DNA from: Elusimicrobia bacterium RIFCSPLOWO2_01_FULL_60_11
GTDB lineage: Bacteria; Elusimicrobiota; Elusimicrobia; 2-02-FULL-39-32
NCBI GenBank assembly: GCA_001800085.1
Contig: MGUS01000073.1
Span: 2,888-9,278 of the forward strand
Reading direction: 5' to 3'
DNA length: 6,391 nucleotides
Shown here: one piece after another, positions 1-6,391 of the stretch
Numbering within the stretch: the stretch's first letter is position 1
How the letters are laid out: each line of letters begins with the position of its first letter
Translations under genes and position numbers: made by a program
Notes under the pieces: model-generated
The model's input: only the letters and a program-made list of their open reading frames with translations
Told to the model about the DNA's origin: nothing
Database searches by the model: none

Positions 1-706
<706 letters not shown>

Positions 707-709
707 TTT

Positions 710-1474
710 CTAGAGAATTTCGTTCAGGCGGTCCGGATAATTGGTGGCGATGGCGTCCACCTTGAAGGAGATCAGTTTTTTCATCTCTTCCGGATCGTTC
801 ACGGTCCAGGTAGCCACGGCCAATCCCTTCTTGTGCGCTGATTGCACCAGCTCTTTCGTCACCAGGTGGCGGCGGGGGAAAAGAGCGTCGGCCCCGATCA
901 TGCGGGCCCGCTTGAAAGGGTCTTCCATGGGGTCGCGGTAGAGGATCCCCGTGGCGATCTTCGGATTCAAAAGCTTCAATTGCTTGACCACCCCATGGTC
1001 GAAAGAGATCACCACCACCCTGGAAGCCATGCCCGTCTCCGTGAGCACGTCCGATAACCTCTCCGCGATGTCCCTATAACGCACCGGTTCGTTCTTGATC
1101 TCGATGGCCACTCCCATCTGATACTTGTTAAGGGATGTCTTGTGCTTGATCCAGGAGAGGAGTTCCCGCAGGGTGGGGACTTTCTCGCCCTTGAATTTCT
1201 TGGAGTACCAGCTCCCCGCGTCGAGTTTTTTGATCTGCGCGAGCTTCAGATCCTTGATGAGCCCCGCACCGTCCGTGGTGCGCTCCACCCGCTCGTCGTG
1301 CATCACTAGGACTTCCTTGTCGGAGGAGACGTGGACGTCGCACTCGACGAACTCGGCCCCCATGTGGCGCGCAAGGTCGAAAGAGGCCATCGTGTTCTCC
1401 GGGGCATGGCCCATGGCCCCCCGGTGGCCCACCAGCCAGCAGGCGCGCGGCGAAGATTGTTTGAGTTCGAACAT
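710..1474 (-). CDS. Glycerophosphodiester phosphodiesterase (UgpQ-like, cytosolic)
   Basis: Hydrolyses glycerophosphodiesters (deacylated phospholipids) to sn-glycerol-3-phosphate and an alcohol. The protein is 254 aa, a normal length for single-domain bacterial GDPD enzymes. It has no signal peptide or membrane segment, so it should be cytoplasmic. All family landmarks are visible: GHRG with catalytic His17/Arg18, PENT at 25-28, metal ligands Glu44 and Asp46 in VECDVH, the second catalytic His59 in MHDERVERTTDG, Glu125/Lys127 in EIK, and the C-terminal ATWTVND and TNYPDRL strands that close the TIM barrel. The ATG at 1474 is preceded by AGAAGG only two bases upstream, too close for a standard Shine-Dalgarno. 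An extended -10 sits just beyond, so the transcript may be nearly leaderless. The gene is transcribed divergently from the NUDIX gene. The class is confident; the precise substrate is not, so I give no gene symbol. Confidence 0.93.
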   Translation of the reverse strand: MFELKQSSPRACWLVGHRGAMGHAPENTMASFDLARHMGAEFVECDVHVSSDKEVLVMHDERVERTTDGAGLIKDLKLAQIKKLDAGSWYSKKFKGEKVPTLRELLSWIKHKTSLNKYQMGVAIEIKNEPVRYRDIAERLSDVLTETGMASRVVVISFDHGVVKQLKLLNPKIATGILYRDPMEDPFKRARMIGADALFPRRHLVTKELVQSAHKKGLAVATWTVNDPEEMKKLISFKVDAIATNYPDRLNEIL

Positions 1475-1482
1475 GGCCTTCT

Positions 1483-1491
1483 AATATACCA
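1483..1491 (-). promoter_or_regulatory. Candidate extended -10 promoter for the phosphodiesterase gene
   Basis: Read on the minus strand this is TGGTATATT, a TGN extension followed by a 5/6 match to TATAAT, in the AT-rich divergent gap. No good -35 box lies 16-18 bases upstream. Transcription would begin about 6-9 bases downstream, within a few bases of the ATG at 1474, predicting a leader of 0-3 bases. This is inferred from motif match only. Confidence 0.4.
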
Positions 1492-1514
1492 ATTTGTAAA
1501 ATAGGATTCATGCC

Positions 1515-1520
1515 TATAAA
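1515..1520 (+). promoter_or_regulatory. Possible -10 box for the NUDIX gene
   Basis: TATAAA, a 5/6 match to the -10 consensus, preceded at 15 bases by a weak -35-like TTGTAA (1494-1499). Its predicted start site near 1527 would fall after the Shine-Dalgarno-like AAAGGCGGT at 1518-1526. The two signals cannot both serve the same transcript: either this box is not the promoter, or the mRNA is nearly leaderless. Low confidence. Confidence 0.25.
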
Positions 1521-1526
1521 GGCGGT
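1518..1526 (+). promoter_or_regulatory. Shine-Dalgarno-like site that decides the NUDIX start
   Basis: AAAGGCGGT differs by one base from AAAGGAGGT. It lies six bases before GTG at 1533, a normal distance, but abuts the in-frame TTG at 1527. This favours GTG 1533 as the start codon over TTG 1527. Confidence 0.5.
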
Positions 1527-1532
1527 TTGCGC

Positions 1533-2105
1533 GTGATAGAAAAATTCATAAGGACGACCGTGCTCTACCGGGGCCGCGCCGTGGGGTTCCGCTGCGATGA
1601 AGTCCTGCTCCCCAACGGCAAAAAAGGGGTGCGGGAATACCTGGACCACCCCGGAGCCGTGGCCGTCATCCCCTTCCTGGACTCCCCTTTCAAAGTCCCT
1701 TTGGAAAAGGCGCGGGTGGTGATGGTCAAGCAATACCGCTATGCCGTGGGGGAAGTGACGGAAGAGCTGCCCGCGGGGAAACTGGACGGGGCGGAGAATC
1801 TCCGGGCCTGCCTGCGGAGGGAACTTAAGGAAGAGACGGGCTATACGGCGGGGAGGTTTGGAAAACTCCTGACTTACTGGCCCACGCCGGCATTTGCCAA
1901 CGAAGTCATCCATATCTTCTGGGCGGACAGGCTCAAAAAGGGGCGGATGAGCCCCGATGACGACGAATTCCTGGTCCGTTCGGCGGACACTTTCGGGAAT
2001 CTATTGAGAAAAGTGAAGTCGGGGAAGATCAGGGATTCAAAGACGATGCTGGGGCTTCTGGCTTTTTCAGAGTTTTTTAAAGCTTCCAGCGGTGGATGTC
2101 GGTGA
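1533..2105 (+). CDS. NUDIX hydrolase, ADP-ribose pyrophosphatase-like
   Basis: Likely cleaves ADP-ribose or a related nucleoside-diphosphate-linked compound to a nucleoside monophosphate plus a phosphorylated product, a cytosolic house-cleaning role. Counting from GTG 1533 (190 aa), the complete Nudix box G-x5-E-x7-REL-x-EE-x-G-Y spans residues 82-104. The segment before it (HPGAVAVIPF, then VVMVKQYRYAVGE and ELPAGKL) is typical of the ADP-ribose pyrophosphatase branch, as are the following PTPAFANEVIHIFWA and the C-terminal IRDSKTMLGLLAF. No export signal is present. Two in-frame starts exist, TTG 1527 and GTG 1533; I chose GTG because of the spacing from the AAAGGCGGT site. The last 29 bases overlap the 3' end of convergent surE. 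An exact substrate cannot be read from sequence: NudF-like ADP-ribose is the best guess, GDP-mannose or another nucleotide sugar is possible. Confidence 0.9.
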   Translation: MIEKFIRTTVLYRGRAVGFRCDEVLLPNGKKGVREYLDHPGAVAVIPFLDSPFKVPLEKARVVMVKQYRYAVGEVTEELPAGKLDGAENLRACLRRELKEETGYTAGRFGKLLTYWPTPAFANEVIHIFWADRLKKGRMSPDDDEFLVRSADTFGNLLRKVKSGKIRDSKTMLGLLAFSEFFKASSGGCR

Positions 2106-2841
2106 GGATGGGGGCCGCGCTGTCCACGGTGAGGGGCGTGACTGATATCTTCTTGGCTTTGATGGCCCAGATGTCCGTGCCCGGTTCAGGAATGCCCTTG
2201 GGGATGTCCCCCGCGAGCCAGTAGTACAAGTGCCCCCGGGGATCCACCCCGGACGGGATCACTTTCCCATAGACCCGTTTTCCCAGGCGCGTGATCTCTA
2301 TCTTGGGTTTTGCGCCGTTCAAGTACGGGACGTTGATATTAAGGAAAACCCGGCTGGGGAGCTTGTGGTTGAGGATCAGCCGCGCCAGTTTTTGCGTCAC
2401 CTTGGCGGCGGTCTCAAAGGGTTTATGATGGCCGTCCACCACGGAGACGGCCATGGCCGGGATGCCCTGCATGGCGGCTTCTCGCGCCACGGCCACGGTG
2501 CCCGAATAGATGATGTCCTCGCCCAGGTTGGGGCCGTGGTTGATGCCGCCCACCACGAGGTCCACCCGCTTGTTCTTAAGGAGTTCCAGGAGGCCGAAGC
2601 GCACGCAGTCCGAAGGAGTGCCGTTGGAGATGTAGACATGGATGATGTCCTTGCTGGAGAGCTCCACGGGCAGGGTCTGGATGCGGAAGGGCTTGTGCAG
2701 AGTGATGGAATGGCTCGCCGCGCTCCTCTCGCCGTCGGGGACGATGACCACCAGCTCTCCCAGGGGCCTCATGGCGCGGATGAGGGGTTTCAAGCCCTGG
2801 CCGTAGATCCCGTCGTCATTAGAAATCAAGATTCTTGGCAT
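2077..2841 (-). CDS. surE: 5'/3'-nucleotidase SurE (survival protein)
   Basis: Metal-dependent phosphatase that removes the phosphate from nucleoside 5'- and 3'-monophosphates, linked in other bacteria to stationary-phase and stress survival. The protein is 254 aa, the usual length. The N-terminal ISNDDGIYGQGL carries the metal-binding Asp9/Asp10. PDGERSAASHSIT carries Ser40, and VGGINHGPNLG carries Asn101, matching the family's D-D-S-N metal site. NGTPSDCV and IYSGTVAVAREAAMQGIPAMAVS are also signature SurE segments. The ATG at 2841 directly follows the rdgB stop codon, and GAGGA six bases upstream gives a good ribosome binding site. It is the third gene of the acn-rdgB-surE operon. Its last eight codons and stop are antisense to the end of the NUDIX gene, so no dedicated terminator precedes the gene end. 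Confidence 0.97.
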   Translation of the reverse strand: MPRILISNDDGIYGQGLKPLIRAMRPLGELVVIVPDGERSAASHSITLHKPFRIQTLPVELSSKDIIHVYISNGTPSDCVRFGLLELLKNKRVDLVVGGINHGPNLGEDIIYSGTVAVAREAAMQGIPAMAVSVVDGHHKPFETAAKVTQKLARLILNHKLPSRVFLNINVPYLNGAKPKIEITRLGKRVYGKVIPSGVDPRGHLYYWLAGDIPKGIPEPGTDIWAIKAKKISVTPLTVDSAAPILTDIHRWKL

Positions 2842-3447
2842 TTATTTTCCTCGGGTAGAGATTTTCCTCTCAAGCAGCTTTAACATCTTTTGGACGGCCC
2901 TGGCCCTGTGGCTTATCTTGTTCTTTTCCTCCAGAGTCATTTCCGCCAGGGTCCTGCCCGCTTCCGGCACAAAAAAAACAGGGTCGTAGCCGAATCCGTT
3001 CTTTCCCTTCAGTCCCAGGGTGATCTTTCCTTCGACTATGCCTTCCGCCGTGCTCGTCTGCCCTGTTGCCGGCTCAAAGAAAGAGATGACCGTCTTAAAG
3101 GCCGCTTTCCGGTTCGTTTTTTTTCCCAGTTCTTTCAAAAGTTTGGCGCAGTTGTCCGCGTAGCTGCATTGCTTGCCGGCGTAGCGGGCCGAATGGACCC
3201 CGGGGGCGCCGTCCAGGGCATCCACTTCCAACCCGGTGTCGTCCGCCAGGCAGGGCAGGCCGGTCAGTCCACCGTAAGTATTGGCCTTTTTCCGGGAATT
3301 TTCAAGTAGGGTCTTGCCATCTTCTTCCACGGGAGGGATATGGGGGAATTCGTTCAAGTCCCGCACCCGCACGCCCAGAGGGGAAAGGAGCCGGGAGATC
3401 TCCTCCGTCTTGTGACGGTTATGGGTGCCGATGAGGATTTCCCGCAT
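2842..3447 (-). CDS. rdgB: XTP/dITP pyrophosphatase (non-canonical purine NTPase, RdgB/HAM1 family)
   Basis: Cytosolic sanitiser that hydrolyses dITP, ITP and XTP to the monophosphate plus pyrophosphate, keeping deaminated purines out of DNA and RNA. From ATG 3447 it is 201 aa, typical of the family. Visible motifs are GTHNRHK at 7-13 (the nucleotide-binding [ST]xNxxK), EEDGKTLLEN at 41-50, LADDTGLEVDALDGAPGVHSARYAG at 67-91 with catalytic Asp69/Asp70, GFGYDPVF at 151-158 and EKNKISHR at 174-181. The residue after SHR is Ala where most homologues have Gly. A frame extension to TTG 3450 exists, but ATG 3447 forms a TGATG overlap with the acn stop and has AAGGG just upstream, so ATG is the better start. 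It is the second gene of the operon and its stop abuts the surE start. Two homopolymer runs, A8 and T8 on the coding strand, interrupt otherwise GC-rich codons. Confidence 0.96.
   Translation of the reverse strand: MREILIGTHNRHKTEEISRLLSPLGVRVRDLNEFPHIPPVEEDGKTLLENSRKKANTYGGLTGLPCLADDTGLEVDALDGAPGVHSARYAGKQCSYADNCAKLLKELGKKTNRKAAFKTVISFFEPATGQTSTAEGIVEGKITLGLKGKNGFGYDPVFFVPEAGRTLAEMTLEEKNKISHRARAVQKMLKLLERKISTRGK
2848..2852 (-). promoter_or_regulatory. Ribosome binding site for surE inside the rdgB 3' end
   Basis: GAGGA on the minus strand, six bases ahead of the surE ATG, formed by the Arg-Gly codons at the end of rdgB. With the TAAATG junction it indicates that surE is translated from the same mRNA, probably coupled to rdgB termination. 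Confidence 0.65.
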
Positions 3448-5687
3448 CAACCCTTATGGTCGTTGATCAGGTTCAGCGCGGAGCCGGCCTTGAACCAGCC
3501 GATCTGGTCGGCGGTGAGGGTGTGCTTAAGGGAGATCTTTTCCGTTCTGCCATCGGCATGTCGGAGGACGGCCCGCACTTCCCCGCCGGGGGCCAGGTCT
3601 TTCAGGCCCAGGATGCTGACCTTATCCCCGTCTTGGACCCTATCATAATCCTTGGGATCGGAAAAAGTAAGGGGGAGGATGCCCTGCTTCTTGAGATTCG
3701 TCTCGTGGATGCGGGCGAAGCTGCGGGTGATGACCGCGGCACACCCCAGGAACCTGGGGGACATGGCCGCGTGTTCCCGCGAAGAGCCCTCGCCGTAGTT
3801 CGCGTCACCCACCACGGCCCAGCGGAGCCCCTTGGCCTTGTAGGCCCGGGCGGTCTTGGGAGCGTCCCGGGTCGCTTCGCCCGTAAAAGCGCTGATGGCC
3901 CCGATCAGCATGTTGTCGCTGATCTTGTCCAGGTGGCCGCGGTATTTCAGCCAGGGCCCCGCGGGAGAGATGTGGTCCGTGGTGCACTTGCCTTTGGCTT
4001 TCAAAAGGATGGGGATCTCCGTAAAATCCTTGCCGTCCCAAATCGCAAAGGGCTCCAGGAGCTGAAGGCGGTCGCTCTTGGGGTCCACCACGATCTGGAC
4101 CTTCGAGCCGTCCTTGGCGGGAGGGATGAAGCCCTCCATGGGGGCGATGAACCCTTTCCTGGGCAGGTCATCGGCCTTTTTGGGCGCGGAGAGTTTCATC
4201 TTCTTGCCGTCTTCCGTATCCAAAGTGTCCGTGAGGGGATTGAAACTCATGCGCCCGGCCAGGGCCATGGCCACGACGATCTCGGGGCTCGCGATGAAGG
4301 CCATCGTCTCGGCGTTGCCGTCGTTCCTTTTGGGGAAGTTGCGGTTGAAGGACGTCAAAATGGAGTTCTTCTCGCCCTGCTTGATGTCGTCCCTCTTCCA
4401 CTGGCCGATGCAGGGCCCGCAGGCGTTTGCCAGGACGATGGCGCCGATGTCTTCCAGCGCTTTGACCTGCCCGTCCCGCTTGACCGTCTCATAGATCTGG
4501 TCGGAGCCAGGCGTCACCATGAGTTTGACGGCCGACTTCACATGGGCGGCCTTGGCTTGGAGGGCCACGTCCGCCACTCGGCTCAAGTCCTCATAAGAAG
4601 AATTGGTGCAGCTGCCGATGAGTGCGGTCGTGATCTTGTCCGGATAGTTCTTATCCTTGACGTCTTTGGCCATCTGGGAGATGGGGCGCGCCAGGTCCGG
4701 TGTGTGGGGGCCCACCACATAGGGCTCCAGCTTGGACAGGTCCAGCTCGATGACCTTCTCAAAATATTTTCCGGGGTTCTTTTCCACGTCTTCGTCGGCC
4801 GCGAGGAGGTCCCGGTTCTTGTCGGCGACTTCCGCGATGTCGGCCCGCTTGGTAGCCTTCAAGTAGGCCGCCATCCGCTCATCATAAGGAAATATGGAGG
4901 TGGTGGCGCCCAGCTCGGCGCCCATGTTGGTGATGGTCCCCTTGCCCGTGCAGCTGATGCTCCGGGCACCTGGGCCGAAATATTCCACGATGCGGTTGGT
5001 GCCGCCCTGGACGGTCAAGACGCCGCAGACATATAGGATGATATCTTTGGGGGAAGCCCAGCCGGAGAGTTCTCCGGTCAGGTGCACGCCCACCAGAGTG
5101 GGATGCTTGACCTCCCAGGGGAAGCCCGCCATCACATCCACGGCGTCCGCCCCGCCCACGCCCACCGCGATCATGCCGAGGCCCCCCGCATTGGGTGTAT
5201 GGGAATCGGTGCCTATCATCATGCCGCCGGGGAACGCGTAGTTCTCGAGCACGACCTGGTGGATGATGCCGGAACCCGGCTTCCAGAACCCTATGCCGAA
5301 TTTTTGGGAGGCGGAGCTTAAGAAATCGTAGACCTCTTTGTTCTCTTTCGCGGCGGTCTCCATGTCCTTGGCCGCGCCGAGGTAGGCGCGTATGAGGTGG
5401 TCACAATGGACCGTGGTGGGGACGGCGACTTGGGGGATCCGGGCCTGGGCGAACTGGAGTATGGCCATCTGGGCCGTGGCGTCCTGCATGGCGATGCGGT
5501 CCGGGCGTGTCTTTAAAATGACCTTGCCGGGGGAGAGCTCTTGGCTCTGGGGGTCGTCCAAGTGTCCGAAAAGCACCTTTTCCGACAAGGTGAGGGGGCG
5601 GCCAAGGCGCTTTCGCACAATTTCCAGGTTCTTCCGGGACGCGGCGTAGACCTTGGAGACGAGATCGGCGGTGATTTCGATCGGCAT
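3447..5687 (-). CDS. acn: Aconitate hydratase, mitochondrial (ACO2) type
   Basis: [4Fe-4S] enzyme that interconverts citrate and isocitrate via cis-aconitate in the TCA cycle. At 746 aa it matches the mitochondrial-type aconitase rather than the longer AcnA (about 900 aa) or the rearranged AcnB. The cluster ligands are Cys360 in IGSCTNSS and Cys423/Cys426 in [15 protein letters not shown] (Asp96/His97), GIIHQ (His143), GTDSHTPN (Asp161/His163) and FNRNFPKR (Arg449/Arg454) align with active-site residues known from the pig enzyme. The swivelling C-terminal domain has [13 protein letters not shown] with catalytic Ser635 and Arg637. It is the first gene of an operon with rdgB and surE, with its TGA overlapping the rdgB ATG by one base. 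No Shine-Dalgarno precedes the ATG (the leader reads AATTAAATCCC), and a consensus extended -10 lies 13 bases upstream of it. The complement carries long stop-free frames that I judge to be codon-usage artefacts. Confidence 0.97.
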   Translation of the reverse strand: MPIEITADLVSKVYAASRKNLEIVRKRLGRPLTLSEKVLFGHLDDPQSQELSPGKVILKTRPDRIAMQDATAQMAILQFAQARIPQVAVPTTVHCDHLIRAYLGAAKDMETAAKENKEVYDFLSSASQKFGIGFWKPGSGIIHQVVLENYAFPGGMMIGTDSHTPNAGGLGMIAVGVGGADAVDVMAGFPWEVKHPTLVGVHLTGELSGWASPKDIILYVCGVLTVQGGTNRIVEYFGPGARSISCTGKGTITNMGAELGATTSIFPYDERMAAYLKATKRADIAEVADKNRDLLAADEDVEKNPGKYFEKVIELDLSKLEPYVVGPHTPDLARPISQMAKDVKDKNYPDKITTALIGSCTNSSYEDLSRVADVALQAKAAHVKSAVKLMVTPGSDQIYETVKRDGQVKALEDIGAIVLANACGPCIGQWKRDDIKQGEKNSILTSFNRNFPKRNDGNAETMAFIASPEIVVAMALAGRMSFNPLTDTLDTEDGKKMKLSAPKKADDLPRKGFIAPMEGFIPPAKDGSKVQIVVDPKSDRLQLLEPFAIWDGKDFTEIPILLKAKGKCTTDHISPAGPWLKYRGHLDKISDNMLIGAISAFTGEATRDAPKTARAYKAKGLRWAVVGDANYGEGSSREHAAMSPRFLGCAAVITRSFARIHETNLKKQGILPLTFSDPKDYDRVQDGDKVSILGLKDLAPGGEVRAVLRHADGRTEKISLKHTLTADQIGWFKAGSALNLINDHKG

Positions 5688-5700
5688 GGGATTTAATTCT

Positions 5701-5709
5701 ATTATATCA
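5701..5709 (-). promoter_or_regulatory. Extended -10 promoter of the acn-rdgB-surE operon
   Basis: The minus strand reads TGATATAAT: a TGN extension plus a perfect TATAAT. No recognisable -35 lies 16-18 bases upstream (TCTGAA is a poor match), which is usual for extended -10 promoters. The start site should fall near 5694 (an A on that strand), leaving a 5' leader of about seven bases without a Shine-Dalgarno before the acn ATG. It sits back to back with the oppositely directed element at 5710-5718. Confidence 0.6.
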
Positions 5710-5718
5710 TGTTATAAA
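5710..5718 (+). promoter_or_regulatory. Candidate extended -10 promoter of the GH99-like gene
   Basis: TGTTATAAA on the plus strand: a TGN extension followed by a 5/6 match to TATAAT, with no evident -35. Transcription would start around 5725-5727, four to six bases before the ATG at 5731. It directly abuts the acn promoter element, and together they form an imperfect inverted repeat centred between 5709 and 5710, matching at 8 of 10 positions per arm. Confidence 0.45.
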
Positions 5719-5730
5719 ATGCATTCAGAG

Positions 5731-6391
5731 ATGAAGGCAACGTGTATCGCGGGCTGGATGGCGCTGGTCCTGGCGGCAGGATCCTTCGCTGCACCGGTCG
5801 ACGCGGATTTGAAAGCGAAAGCGGATTTCGCCAAGCATGCGGCCGCAGGAGGCCCCAAGTGTTTCCTTGATTACCAGCCGTGGTACGCGGCGGGCGGGGA
5901 CCGCTGGACGCATTGGGATTTATTCGGCCACCGGCCGCGGGACATCGACTCCACGGACATCGCGGCGGTCCGCGCACCCTTGACGGGGCTCTATGATTCC
6001 GCGGACCCGGCCCTCATCGCTTACCACGTAAAACTCGCGAAGGCGATGGGAGTGGATGGGTATGTCGTCCATTGGGAAGGCGGCACGATATGGCATGATC
6101 AGAACATCCCTTCGATCCTGGACGAAGCCGGGCGGCAGGGGATCACCGTGGCTCTGCGATACAAATCGACCGTGGCCGGCGGGGACCGGAACCGCTTGAA
6201 AACGCATTTGAAATTCCTCCTGGAGCTCTATGCCGGCCATCCCGCCTATCAGAAGGTCGGAGGTCTTCCGGTCATCCATCTTTTTGACATGGTGGCGTCG
6301 GGGTTCTCCCCTTCCGATTACGCGCGCGTGGCGCGGGAACTGAAAGAAGAAGACGGCCGTGTCTTTATCCTTCTGGGAGATTCGACCCAGA
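5731..6391 (+). CDS. Secreted GH99-like glycoside hydrolase, 5' portion (3' end outside window)
   Basis: The frame is open from ATG 5731 to the window edge (220 codons plus one base) with no stop. Residues 1-20 form a signal peptide: Lys2, a hydrophobic stretch (IAGWMALVLAAG) and a likely cleavage after SFA (20), or after VDA (25). The mature part begins with FLDYQPWYAAGGDRWTHW (45-62). Then come PLTGLYDSADPALIAYHV (83-100), AKAMGVDGYVVHWEGG (103-118), ILDEAGRQGITVAL and YAGHPAYQKVGGLPVI. This order and wording resemble GH99/GH71-like endo-alpha-mannosidases and WbsX-type relatives: a PWY start, a 'lone-residue step' helix, D-G-[YF]-V-V-x-W, then H-P-A-Y and G-x-P-V-I. The catalytic Glu pair of GH99 lies further downstream and cannot be checked here. 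A second in-frame ATG at 5719 would lengthen the N-terminus by four residues. ATG 5731 gives the better signal peptide and lies after the predicted start site. The polysaccharide or glycan target is unknown. Confidence 0.72.
   Translation, partial: MKATCIAGWMALVLAAGSFAAPVDADLKAKADFAKHAAAGGPKCFLDYQPWYAAGGDRWTHWDLFGHRPRDIDSTDIAAVRAPLTGLYDSADPALIAYHVKLAKAMGVDGYVVHWEGGTIWHDQNIPSILDEAGRQGITVALRYKSTVAGGDRNRLKTHLKFLLELYAGHPAYQKVGGLPVIHLFDMVASGFSPSDYARVARELKEEDGRVFILLGDSTQ

Noticed and set aside
1128..1913. 261-codon open frame on the minus strand across the NUDIX gene and into the phosphodiesterase gene
   Set aside because: It is antisense to a protein with a perfect Nudix box and then runs out of frame through a recognised GDPD. 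Its product is proline/arginine/glycine-rich with no family resemblance.
2230..2883. 217-codon open frame on the plus strand antisense to surE
   Set aside because: It shadows a gene with complete SurE motifs; the His/Gly/Asp-rich product matches nothing I recognise and has no ribosome site or promoter.
3448..3450. TTG at 3450 as the start of rdgB
   Set aside because: It adds only one residue before an ATG that forms a TGATG overlap with the acn stop and has better spacing from AAGGG.
3456..5036. 526-codon open frame on the plus strand, fully antisense to the aconitase gene
   Set aside because: The aconitase frame has all catalytic and cluster residues. The antisense product is rich in Gly, Val, His, Asp and Leu with no recognisable domain, as expected when a GC-rich gene avoids TTA, CTA and TCA codons and so leaves the complement free of stops.
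5702..6279. Minus-strand open frames antisense to the GH99-like gene
   Set aside because: The plus-strand frame has a signal peptide and several conserved segments and is open throughout; the minus-strand frames are overlapping fragments with Pro/Arg-rich low-information products.

Overview
The window looks like a compact chromosomal stretch of a GC-rich, probably Gram-negative bacterium. It carries housekeeping genes on both strands with almost no intergenic DNA, and the only AT-rich patches are the two divergent promoter gaps (about 1475-1532 and 5688-5730). SurE, a mitochondrial-type (short) aconitase and a secreted glycosidase-like protein fit an uncultured environmental Gram-negative lineage. 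The sequence alone does not let me name the phylum. I see no RNA genes, CRISPR, insertion sequences or other mobile elements.

Layout. (1) Positions 1-706, + strand: the 3' portion of asd (aspartate-semialdehyde dehydrogenase), cut off at the window's left edge. (2) 710-1474, - strand: a cytosolic glycerophosphodiester phosphodiesterase, tail-to-tail with asd and only 3 bp away. (3) 1475-1532: a short AT-rich divergent promoter gap. (4) 1533-2105, + strand: a NUDIX hydrolase of the ADP-ribose pyrophosphatase type, whose 3' end overlaps the 3' end of surE by 29 bp. (5) 5687-2077, - strand: a tightly packed operon acn - rdgB - surE, in transcription order. The acn/rdgB junction is TGATG (1-base overlap). 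The rdgB/surE junction is TAAATG (zero spacing), with a good Shine-Dalgarno inside rdgB. (6) 5688-5730: a 43-bp gap holding two back-to-back extended -10 elements facing opposite ways. (7) 5731 to the right edge, + strand: the 5' part of a gene for a signal-peptide-bearing protein of the GH99-like (endo-alpha-mannosidase-like) glycoside hydrolase group, open to the end of the window.

Functional themes. Three neighbouring enzymes act on nucleotides or nucleotide derivatives: RdgB (dITP/XTP), SurE (nucleoside monophosphates) and the NUDIX protein (probably ADP-ribose or another nucleotide sugar). Aconitase supplies the TCA cycle and leads their operon. Asd belongs to the aspartate-family amino acid / diaminopimelate pathway, and GDPD recycles glycerophosphodiesters to glycerol-3-phosphate. 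The GH99-like protein is the only clearly accessory, exported function.

I did not find a convincing undescribed system. The most noteworthy signals are the near-palindromic bidirectional promoter between acn and the GH99-like gene, the very short 5' leaders it predicts, and the truncated secreted GH99-like gene itself.
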